Source: CAIZGX01 sp044371535 (GTDB lineage Bacteria > Bacteroidota > Bacteroidia > Flavobacteriales_D > Sanyastnellaceae). From it: 15,410 nt of DNA. A program made the translations under genes and the position numbers. Numbering within the stretch: position 1 is the first letter of the stretch; the number at the start of each line of letters is the position of its first letter. Positions 1 through 6,647 of this stretch are shown piece by piece. The stretch spans positions 1 to 15,410 of the forward strand of contig JBILTL010000041.1 of assembly GCA_044371535.1 (NCBI GenBank), given 5' to 3'. Below the pieces are notes generated by a model, which saw only the letters and a list, made by a program, of their open reading frames with translations, was not told the origin of the DNA and ran no database searches.

Positions 1-748
1 GACGATAAAACAAAAACGGGTTCAAATAATGAAGATCCAATTCTCTTCGACTTGCCGAATCTCTTGCTTGCCAAACAACCATTTCATGCGCCGACACCGA
101 CCATTTCTTATTGATCTTCCACTCGAGTGTGTGCACTGCGACATACTTCGGATTTAAATCGAAATGATCTTGCATGCGTTGAAGGCTATGTGTTCGCGAC
201 CAAAGATTCGTGAATGTGATTTTCTTTCCAATCTTCGTTTCCAATTTCATAAATGGAAGAGCACTTGCGCTGCTCGAAAGAATGAGCGAGCGATAACCGT
301 ATCCTAAATTCTGTCTTGAGTTACCGGCAGACCAAGTAAAGTGATTACCCAATTTTCTGGAATAAACTATTTCCGGAATTGCGGCGAAGGCTGTGGCTCC
401 AGAGTCGGGCGTTAGCACTCTTCCAAAGTTTGGAAGAACTCCTAAGGAATCTAAAAAACGTTTATTGAATTCAGGGAGATGAAAAACGGCGCCGGTTAGC
501 GACAGCGACAACTTATTCTTTTCATTCTTAAAAATATTGCTGTAGTTCAACACTGCTGAATATCCAAAATTGGAAATTTCTCGGGAACGATCCAGTCCTG
601 CGGCAACTTCAAAATTAAATTTTGACTGGACAATATCAATTTCCCCTTTTATCAAAGCGGGGAATCCCAAATCATTAATAATTGTGTCTTGCGAAAAGAC
701 AACATTCCCAACGATAAAAAGCGCGAGTATAGCAATGATTTTTTTCAC
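1..748 (-). CDS. Outer-membrane Wzi/RemB-like protein, N-terminal part (runs off left edge)
   Basis: This gene is open from 748 down to position 1 with no stop, giving 249 residues of the N-terminus; the rest lies outside the window. Residues 1-20 form a Sec signal peptide (two Lys, a hydrophobic run IIAILALFIVG, then VFSQ). Two segments resemble the Bacteroidota capsule-assembly Wzi / gliding-protein RemB family as I remember it: LGYGYRSLILSS near residues 148-159 and LHYLNPFLFYR near 239-249. Alternating hydrophobic and polar stretches fit a beta-barrel in the outer membrane. The start is most likely GTG at 748, because no in-frame ATG lies nearby; another GTG 15 bases upstream is possible. 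The gene is divergent from the RelA/SpoT gene, with about 97 bases between them. Signal peptide and outer-membrane placement are fairly safe; the family name is a recollection of motifs and the function (capsule or gliding) is open. Confidence 0.6.
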   Translation of the reverse strand, partial: MKKIIAILALFIVGNVVFSQDTIINDLGFPALIKGEIDIVQSKFNFEVAAGLDRSREISNFGYSAVLNYSNIFKNEKNKLSLSLTGAVFHLPEFNKRFLDSLGVLPNFGRVLTPDSGATAFAAIPEIVYSRKLGNHFTWSAGNSRQNLGYGYRSLILSSSASALPFMKLETKIGKKITFTNLWSRTHSLQRMQDHFDLNPKYVAVHTLEWKINKKWSVSAHEMVVWQARDSASRRELDLHYLNPFLFYR

Positions 749-808
749 GAGGGGAAGATAGAACACTCTTTCAAAACATGCATTGTTAATAGGTAATAAG
801 TTTCACAA

Positions 809-838
809 TTTTATGTTGAAAGAATAGCCTTTAATTTG
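809..838 (+). promoter_or_regulatory. Weak candidate promoter for the RelA/SpoT gene
   Basis: TTAATTTG at 831-838 matches the Bacteroidota -7 box TAnnTTTG except for its second base, and TTTT at 809-812 sits 18 bases upstream where TTTG would be expected. The box ends 8 bases before the ATG at 846, which would give a leader of only a few bases. The match is imperfect, so this is tentative. Confidence 0.3.
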
Positions 839-845
839 TGTTGTT

Positions 846-3062
846 ATGGCGAAAATAGAAATTGATTTAGAAGAAGAAAATCGCGAGATACTTCGCAGAT
901 ACCGCGCACTCTTGCGCGTTTGTTATCGCTCGAAAACCCGTGCCGATCGTGCGCGGATAAGGAAAGCCTTCGAGCTTTCCGTAGATGCCCACAAAGACAT
1001 GCGACGCAAGAGCGGTGAGCCCTACATCTACCACCCCATTGCCGTCGCAAAAATAGCAGCGGAAGAATTGGGTCTAGACACCATGAGCATCGTTTGCGCG
1101 CTGCTTCACGATACTGTCGAAGACACCGAAATAACGCTCGACGATATTCAACGCCAGTTCGGAAAAAAAGAACGCGTTATTATCGACGGCCTGACAAAGA
1201 TTTCCGGCGTTGCAGACCTGAGTTCGAGCGATCAGGCCGAGAACTTTCGCAAGATGCTTCTGACGCTGTCAGACGACGTGCGCGTGATCCTGATCAAACT
1301 TGCCGATCGTCTGCACAACATGCGCACGCTCGATCACATGCGCAGAGACAAGCAATTGAAAATTGCTAGCGAAACACTTTTCATGTACGCACCCCTCGCC
1401 CATCGACTTGGACTCTACAACATCAAAACGGAACTCGAAGACTTAAGCCTGAAGTTTACAGATCCTGTCGCATTTGAAGAGATCATAACCAAACTTCAAA
1501 AGACACAAGCCGTTCGTACCCGATTCATCAATCAGTTCACACTGCCTATCCGCAGAGCACTCGATGAACAAGGTTTGATTTATGAAATCAAAAGCCGAAC
1601 AAAAAGCATTTTCAGCATCTACAATAAGATTCATACGAAAGGGGTTCCGTTCGAAGAAATCTACGACCTGTTCGCCATTCGAATCATTCTTAAGACTCCA
1701 CAAGAACTTGAAAAAACCGATTGTTGGAGAGTGTATTCCGTTGTAACGGATTTCTACGTGCCAAGTACAGAGCGTCTGCGCGATTGGATAAGCACACCGA
1801 AAAGTAGCGGTTACGAATCGCTTCATACCACAGTCATGTCGCCAACGGGTAAATGGGTGGAAGTTCAAATTCGAAGCGAGCGCATGGACGACCTTGCAGA
1901 GAAGGGGTATGCAGCGCATTGGAAATACAAAGACGCTGTTGAAAGTCCGGAAAGTAAACTCGATAAATGGCTTGGACAAATTCGTGAAGTGTTGGAAGCT
2001 CCGAGCGACAACGCCATTGAATTCATTGATAATTTCAAACTTTCACTTTTCAGCGAAGAGATTTATGTCTTCACACCCAGTGGTGATTTGAAAACACTTC
2101 CTGTTGGTTCAACCACTCTCGACTTTGCTTTTCTTATTCACTCGCAAATTGGCCACCAATGCATCGGAGCGAAGGTGAATCACAAACTTGAACCACTCAG
2201 CCACAAGCTAAGCAGCGGTGATCAGGTTGAAATTTTAACTTCGAAAAAGCAGCGTCCAAAAGAAGATTGGTTGAACATTGTCATCACCGCTTCTGCCCGT
2301 CAGAAAATAAAGACCGCTCTAAAAGAAGAGAAGAAGCAAATCTCTGAGGAAGGAAAAGAAATGTTGAAGCGCCGTTTCAATTCGTTAAAAATCACTTGGG
2401 GAAGTAAAAACATTGACGAATTTGTGCGTGCCTACGGATGCATTACAGCTGTAGACTTCTACTACAAAATTGCAAAGGGACGCATTGAATTGAAGAAGCT
2501 GAAACCACATGTCGTAGAAGCCGACCGCATTCGATTCGATAAGAACACGCAGGAGAAGCACGAAGAAATTACACGCATAGTTACGACAGCGCCTTCGACT
2601 GGAGACACAGTGCTTATTGGAGACGACAAGCAAACTGTGGACTTCAGTTTATCTGTTTGTTGCAGCCCGATTCCAGGCGATGAAGTATTCGGATTTATAA
2701 CCGTATCGGAGGGAATAAAAATTCACCGAACGAACTGTCCGAATGCGCAAGAGCTTATGAGCAAATACGCCTATCGCGTCATTAAAGCGAAATGGAGCAG
2801 CAACGATTTGGTTCAATTCGAAGTAGGATTGAAATTCTCTGGAACCGATGACGTGGGACTGGTTCAGAAAATAACAAATATCATTTCTACCGATATGAAC
2901 GTGAATATGCGCGCCATTTCTTTCGAAGCACGAGACGGTATTTTCGAAGGGAAAATGGTAGTGCTGGTGCACGATACAGAACATTTGAATCATCTGATTA
3001 AAAACCTTCAAGATGTAGATGGCGTTCTAACGGTAGACCGCATTGAAAGTGAATTTGCTTAA
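846..3062 (+). CDS. relA: Bifunctional RelA/SpoT-family (p)ppGpp synthetase/hydrolase
   Basis: A long RSH enzyme of 738 residues, the usual length for the family, which makes and degrades the alarmone (p)ppGpp in the cytoplasm to control growth under starvation. Domain order is complete. The N-terminal HD hydrolase has its metal and catalytic residues: H63, H88-D89, E92-D93 in HDTVEDT, and D154/N158 in LADRLHNMR. The synthetase domain (about 240-365) shows the SIYNK segment, YDLFAIRII, GYESLHTTV and VEVQIRSERM. The TGS domain lies near 405-465 (EEIYVFTPSGDL). A Cys-containing segment follows near 600-640 (CCSPIPGDEVFG, then HRTNCPNA), and an ACT domain closes the protein (about 660-738). Because both catalytic centres look intact, it should be bifunctional (SpoT/Rel-like) and not a hydrolase-dead RelA. 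ATG at 846 gives the expected N-terminus. It is followed after 29 bases by the PcrB-like gene on the same strand. Confidence 0.96.
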   Translation: MAKIEIDLEEENREILRRYRALLRVCYRSKTRADRARIRKAFELSVDAHKDMRRKSGEPYIYHPIAVAKIAAEELGLDTMSIVCALLHDTVEDTEITLDDIQRQFGKKERVIIDGLTKISGVADLSSSDQAENFRKMLLTLSDDVRVILIKLADRLHNMRTLDHMRRDKQLKIASETLFMYAPLAHRLGLYNIKTELEDLSLKFTDPVAFEEIITKLQKTQAVRTRFINQFTLPIRRALDEQGLIYEIKSRTKSIFSIYNKIHTKGVPFEEIYDLFAIRIILKTPQELEKTDCWRVYSVVTDFYVPSTERLRDWISTPKSSGYESLHTTVMSPTGKWVEVQIRSERMDDLAEKGYAAHWKYKDAVESPESKLDKWLGQIREVLEAPSDNAIEFIDNFKLSLFSEEIYVFTPSGDLKTLPVGSTTLDFAFLIHSQIGHQCIGAKVNHKLEPLSHKLSSGDQVEILTSKKQRPKEDWLNIVITASARQKIKTALKEEKKQISEEGKEMLKRRFNSLKITWGSKNIDEFVRAYGCITAVDFYYKIAKGRIELKKLKPHVVEADRIRFDKNTQEKHEEITRIVTTAPSTGDTVLIGDDKQTVDFSLSVCCSPIPGDEVFGFITVSEGIKIHRTNCPNAQELMSKYAYRVIKAKWSSNDLVQFEVGLKFSGTDDVGLVQKITNIISTDMNVNMRAISFEARDGIFEGKMVVLVHDTEHLNHLIKNLQDVDGVLTVDRIESEFA

Positions 3063-3087
3063 AGCATCTTCATCTTTCGTATTTTTG
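3054..3087 (+). promoter_or_regulatory. Candidate promoter for the PcrB-like/3-HAO pair
   Basis: TATTTTTG at 3080-3087 is a perfect match to the Bacteroidota -7 box TAnnTTTG, and TTTG at 3054-3057 lies 22 bases upstream, within the 17-23 range reported for these promoters. The -33 box overlaps the last codons of the RelA/SpoT gene. The -7 box ends 5 bases before the ATG at 3092, so transcription would begin at or next to the start codon. AT-rich sequence gives chance matches, hence moderate confidence. Confidence 0.45.
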
Positions 3088-3091
3088 AAAC

Positions 3092-3826
3092 ATGAACTCT
3101 GCCGGAAAAATAGAATTGCTGCTTCATTCCAAGAAGAAACAATTGGCAGTTCTTATTGATCCAGATAAATGGAACAGTGAAAACGCAACAAAGCAAGGAG
3201 CTTTATATAAAGCTGCTGGCGTAGATTTTCTTTTGGTGGGTGGAAGTTTAAATGCAGCCTCTGATTTCAATGAACGAGTGGAACACTTGCGTGCTTCGTG
3301 TCCTTTGCCTTTGGTGCTCTTTCCCGGTCATCCGTTACAACTTACAAAACACGTCGACGCAACACTTTTTCTTTCTTTGATCTCTGGAAGGAATGCTGAA
3401 TTCCTTATTGGACATCAGGTTGTTTCTGCGCCTTATTTACATGAGTGGAAACAGGAAGTTATTCCAACCGGATATATGCTCGTTAACGGTGGAAACACAA
3501 CCACGGCTATCTACATTAGTCAGACCGTTCCGCTTCCCAACGACAAACCTGAAGTAGCTGCTGCGACTGCGCTTGCTGGAAAATACTTGGGGCTTCGCTG
3601 TTTCTATTTAGACACTGGAAGTGGCGCAGATTTTCCTGTTTCGCAAGAATTGATTTATGCTGTAAAAAAGACCACTCAACTTCCAGTTATTGTTGGTGGT
3701 GGAATAGTGAATGAACAACAAGCCCATGAGGCTTGGCAAGCAGGTGCCGACGTTGTGGTGATGGGAACAGCAGTAGAACAGAATCCTGAAATACTTTTCG
3801 AAATACAAAAATTAAATGCCTTATGA
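3092..3826 (+). CDS. pcrB: PcrB / geranylgeranylglyceryl-phosphate (GGGP) synthase family protein
   Basis: A TIM-barrel prenyltransferase homologue of 244 residues. In this family the enzyme joins the C1 of a polyprenyl diphosphate to sn-glycerol-1-phosphate (G1P), the first committed ether bond of archaeal lipids; Firmicutes PcrB uses heptaprenyl diphosphate. Visible signatures are LIDPDK at residues 21-26 (D23 as candidate Mg site), the VGGS loop at 49-52, LFPGHP at 76-81, YLDTGSGA near 172-179, and the C-terminal phosphate-binding pair VGGGIVN and MGTAVE. These are the standard G1P-binding elements, so the protein is probably active. The true prenyl substrate cannot be read from sequence; Bacteroidota members form their own subgroup. 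It has no signal peptide. Its stop overlaps the ATG of the 3-hydroxyanthranilate dioxygenase gene by 4 bases (ATGA), implying translational coupling. No G1P dehydrogenase is present in the window. Confidence 0.88.
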   Translation: MNSAGKIELLLHSKKKQLAVLIDPDKWNSENATKQGALYKAAGVDFLLVGGSLNAASDFNERVEHLRASCPLPLVLFPGHPLQLTKHVDATLFLSLISGRNAEFLIGHQVVSAPYLHEWKQEVIPTGYMLVNGGNTTTAIYISQTVPLPNDKPEVAAATALAGKYLGLRCFYLDTGSGADFPVSQELIYAVKKTTQLPVIVGGGIVNEQQAHEAWQAGADVVVMGTAVEQNPEILFEIQKLNAL

Positions 3827-4350
3827 TTCGTAGACCTTTCAACCTAAAAAAATGGATCGAAGAAAACAGAAGTTTACTTCAACCACCTGTAGGAAATAAA
3901 AATCTTTATGTTGAATCGGAAGACTACGTGATCATGATTGTGGGCGGTCCAAACGCTCGTAAAGATTATCACTACAACGAAACAGAGGAATGGTTCTTTC
4001 AAGTTGAAGGCAGCGTTATGATTGGTGTTCAAGAAGATGGAAAAGCCGTTGATATTGAAGTGAAAGAAGGCGAAATGTTTTTGCTTCCTCCAAGAACTCC
4101 CCACCAGCCGCGCAGAGGCGAAGGAACAGTTGGAATTGTGATTGAAGTGAAGCGTGCAGAACGTGAGTTAAAAGACGGACTCTTGTGGTTCTGCGAAAAA
4201 TGCAATCACCCACTTCATGAAACGTATTTCGTTTTGGAAAACATTGAAAAAGATTTCTTGCCTCGATTCAGAGAATTCTACGGAAGTGAAGAAATGAGAA
4301 CGTGTAAGTCTTGCGGACACTTGATGGAAACGGATCCTAAATTCGTTTAA
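3823..4350 (+). CDS. nbaC: 3-hydroxyanthranilate 3,4-dioxygenase
   Basis: A 175-residue cupin that opens the ring of 3-hydroxyanthranilate using Fe(II) and O2. The product closes spontaneously to quinolinate (an NAD precursor) or is degraded further, so this is a kynurenine-pathway step of tryptophan catabolism. The key residues of the bacterial enzyme are visible: the iron ligands H50 and E56 in DYHYNETEEW and H94 in RTPHQP, and the substrate-binding residues R46, R98 and E108. The second, rubredoxin-like metal site typical of bacterial forms is complete (C124-x-x-C127 and C161-x-x-C164). The length is typical and both termini look intact. The start ATG overlaps the stop of the PcrB-like gene by 4 bases. 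No other kynurenine genes (tdo, kmo, kynU) lie in the window, so whether it serves NAD synthesis or catabolism is not decided here. Confidence 0.95.
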   Translation: MIRRPFNLKKWIEENRSLLQPPVGNKNLYVESEDYVIMIVGGPNARKDYHYNETEEWFFQVEGSVMIGVQEDGKAVDIEVKEGEMFLLPPRTPHQPRRGEGTVGIVIEVKRAERELKDGLLWFCEKCNHPLHETYFVLENIEKDFLPRFREFYGSEEMRTCKSCGHLMETDPKFV

Positions 4351-4357
4351 AATTTAG
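4337..4357. terminator. Weak AT-rich hairpin between convergent genes
   Basis: CTAAATT (4337-4343) and AATTTAG (4351-4357) form a 7-bp stem with a 7-base loop spanning the stop codon of the dioxygenase and the stop of the convergent EnvC-like gene, which are only 3 bases apart. There is a single G-C pair and no proper T-run, so this is at best a weak shared terminator. No better candidate was seen at this junction. Confidence 0.22.
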
Positions 4358-5775
4358 CGTTTCTTTAGCCACAACTCTGGGTTCTGAGGAACCCAACCCG
4401 CATCTGAAACTTTTCCCAATTCAAAGTGAAGGACGTATCCTTCACCATTATCGGCTACAGTTCCAATCTTGTCTTTAGTGTTGACTTTTGCGCCTACAGA
4501 AACATAGACATTCTGCAATCCGCTATAAACGGTTTTGTATGCGCCATGTGTGACAATCACATTCATTCCAGCACCTTGAATATTGAACACACTGGTTACC
4601 GTTCCATTGAACACGGTGTAAATCTCAGCATTTGCAGAAGTAATAAAATCGACTCCCTTGTTGTTCACTTCAATACCAGAAATACTCTCATGAGCATGTC
4701 TTCCGAACTTCGAACCGATTGCTCCAGAGGAAACAGGCCATGGAAGGCTTCCTTTGTTTTGTTCGAAGACCGAATTCGCTAAAACAACTTCTGGTGCACT
4801 TTCAATTTTCGGAGTAGCCTTTTCAATTGGCTTTGGTGGTGTCACAACAGCAGCAGGTGTAGTGGTTTTTACCGGAGCCGTTGCGCCAGTTCCCGATGCG
4901 TTCGTAGAAGCCTTGTTCGCAGCGGCAGCATTGGCAGCAGCTCTTCGTTGTTCTTCTTTCTTTTTTTCTTCTGCAAGTCTTGCTTTCTCGGCTTCTTTCT
5001 TCCGAACACGTTCGTTTTCTGCGGCTATTTCCTGACGAACAATCTCTTCAATCTTCGTGGTTAACTGTCTTCTTTCAATTTCCTTTTGACGTTGTTCCTC
5101 TCGCAACTTTCCTTCTTCAGATTTCAGAAATTCAAGCTTCTTCTGTTGCTCAGATTTGTTGAGTGCAATTTCATTTCGTTCGTTCTGTTCGTCATTCGAT
5201 AGCGCCAATTTCGTTTGCTTATTTCCTTCCAACATGGAAATATTCTCGGAAATTTCTTGCTGTGCATCTTTCATTTGCTGAGCATGAAACTTTCTATTCT
5301 CTGCATACTGTTTCAACAATTGAACGCGTTTAACCGCTTGAAAGAAATCAGACGAAGAGAGAATGAAAGCTATTTTGGAATAAGAAGAGCGCTGCTTATA
5401 GCTGTTGTAAATCATTCTAGCATACTCTGCTTTTAATTCTTGGATACTCGCTTCTAACTCGACTACTCTGCCTTCCCCATTTTTTATTTCTCCATCAATG
5501 GTTCCTACTTCTGAATTGATGGATTGAATTAATTCTTCGCGCAGACGAATTTGCTCGTTCAACAAAGCTACTTCTGCCGAAGCATTGCGCTGGTCGGCCT
5601 GGTACTCTTTGATGAGTTGTTTGGTTCGCGCTATTTCACTATTTAATTCACTTCTGCGTGAAGTCAGTTCTGCCTTTTTTGTTTGGGCAAAAACCCATTG
5701 GAATGTCATACCTGAACAAATAACAATAAGCACAAGCAGTGCGTATGAAACATGTGATTTATTCAGTCCTTTCAT
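4354..5775 (-). CDS. envC: EnvC-like murein hydrolase activator with degenerate LytM (M23) domain
   Basis: A 473-residue exported protein. Residues 10-31 are a signal peptide or N-terminal membrane segment; 33-128 and about 150-280 are strongly charged coiled coils; 278-325 is a low-complexity Ala/Thr/Pro linker; 344-473 is a LytM/M23 domain. The domain lacks two catalytic positions of active M23 enzymes: the first zinc-ligand His of HxxxD is Asn (N372, with D376 kept), and the first His of HxH is Val (V448-L-H450). H410 of the THG motif remains. Coiled coil plus inactive LytM is the plan of E. coli EnvC, which does not cut peptidoglycan but switches on amidases at the division site under FtsEX control. 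By inference this protein activates an amidase elsewhere on the chromosome. It is the last gene of a four-gene operon, starting 2 bases after the DUF4292 stop with a purine-rich AGGAAATAGGA upstream. Confidence 0.9.
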   Translation of the reverse strand: MKGLNKSHVSYALLVLIVICSGMTFQWVFAQTKKAELTSRRSELNSEIARTKQLIKEYQADQRNASAEVALLNEQIRLREELIQSINSEVGTIDGEIKNGEGRVVELEASIQELKAEYARMIYNSYKQRSSYSKIAFILSSSDFFQAVKRVQLLKQYAENRKFHAQQMKDAQQEISENISMLEGNKQTKLALSNDEQNERNEIALNKSEQQKKLEFLKSEEGKLREEQRQKEIERRQLTTKIEEIVRQEIAAENERVRKKEAEKARLAEEKKKEEQRRAAANAAAANKASTNASGTGATAPVKTTTPAAVVTPPKPIEKATPKIESAPEVVLANSVFEQNKGSLPWPVSSGAIGSKFGRHAHESISGIEVNNKGVDFITSANAEIYTVFNGTVTSVFNIQGAGMNVIVTHGAYKTVYSGLQNVYVSVGAKVNTKDKIGTVADNGEGYVLHFELGKVSDAGWVPQNPELWLKKR

Positions 5776-5777
5776 TC

Positions 5778-6647
5778 CTATTTCCTTTTTATTGGATAGT
5801 CCTTATCGTAATCGAACGAGAATTCGTAATGATTCTGTGTATTCAATCGCATTATTTTAAAATCAAGCGAAGTCTTTCCCTTTACATCGTCGATTTGAAT
5901 GTTGCATTTATGTGGATAGTGCGAAGCATCTTCCTCATCGAAATCTGAGTAATTAATCTGAACCATTCGCTTTGTGCGCATGTCAGTTAGCTCGCATTTC
6001 ACGACTTTGTACAAACTCGATTCAATCCAAAATTTCGAAGAAATCCAATCGTTGTCTTCCAGACGTTTAGGCACTCTTCTTCCTTCACGAGTAGCCAATG
6101 AATCTTGAACTTCTGTGGCCCTGCGCACACGACGAGACATACGAGAAACCAACGTGTAATACTCTACATCAAGCTTTTCAATTCCACTTTTCATTTTGCC
6201 TTCTTCTCTGCTCAGGCCAATTGGATTTCCAATTAATAAATCTTGAAGTGTAGATAAGTCTAAATCTATTTTCGCAAGATCTGTAAGTTGATCGACTGAA
6301 CCTAAGAAAACATATTTATCTCCTGGTATTTCGGAAACCATTTTCAAGCTATCCTTATCAACCAAAAGGCGCAAAACCTCAATACCCAAGGCAGGACTTA
6401 CGCTCACCGATACCGCACTGTCTTTGCGCATGCGCACAGTTGCTTTAAAACCTTGTTGTTCTTCTCCACTAGTAAATTCTGCATCGAGCTTCATACCGAG
6501 CCACTCAAAATCGAATTTGTTCTTATCGAGATGCCTCGTTAAAAAAGCTTGTGTTCTTTCTTTTAGTGGCTCTTGCGTAACAACAACCTCTTTGCTTTTG
6601 CAAGCAAAAAGAAACGGAATGAGGAGAATGACAAAAAATTTATTCAA
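5778..6647 (-). CDS. DUF4292 lipoprotein (possible LolA/LolB-like role)
   Basis: A 289-residue lipoprotein with lipobox LFAC (Cys16) directly after a short hydrophobic signal peptide. The mature part fits the Bacteroidota family DUF4292: an N-terminal helical segment, then alternating beta-strand sequence such as FDFEWLGMKLDAEF, FKATVRMRKDSAVSVSVSPALGIEVLRLLVDKDSLKM and a C-terminal strand-rich half with ASHYPHKCNIQI. The fold is reminiscent of LolA/LolB lipoprotein carriers (half-barrel, acidic and hydrophobic mix), but that is an inference, not something shown here. The residues after Cys16 are KSKEVV, without the acidic export signal of surface lipoproteins, so it should face the periplasm. 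The start is TTG at 6647: no in-frame ATG is near, an upstream in-frame TGA limits the options, and MNKFFVILLIPFLFAC is a complete lipoprotein signal. The start overlaps the TPR gene's stop by 8 bases. Confidence 0.85.
   Translation of the reverse strand: MNKFFVILLIPFLFACKSKEVVVTQEPLKERTQAFLTRHLDKNKFDFEWLGMKLDAEFTSGEEQQGFKATVRMRKDSAVSVSVSPALGIEVLRLLVDKDSLKMVSEIPGDKYVFLGSVDQLTDLAKIDLDLSTLQDLLIGNPIGLSREEGKMKSGIEKLDVEYYTLVSRMSRRVRRATEVQDSLATREGRRVPKRLEDNDWISSKFWIESSLYKVVKCELTDMRTKRMVQINYSDFDEEDASHYPHKCNIQIDDVKGKTSLDFKIMRLNTQNHYEFSFDYDKDYPIKRK

Noticed and set aside
1443..1979. Open frame of 178 codons on the minus strand inside the RelA/SpoT gene
   Set aside because: It lies wholly antisense to well-conserved synthetase and TGS coding sequence, has no recognisable domain and no promoter; it is a by-product of codon use on the other strand.
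2649..3011. Open frame of 120 codons on the minus strand under the ACT domain of RelA/SpoT
   Set aside because: Antisense to conserved coding sequence, Cys/Phe/His-rich composition typical of shadows, no family signature.
4754..5035. Plus-strand open frame rich in Ala, Phe and Ser that looks like a membrane protein
   Set aside because: It is the complement of the Ala/Lys/Glu-rich linker and coiled coil of the EnvC-like protein; reversed GCA/AAA/GAA codons give the hydrophobic look.
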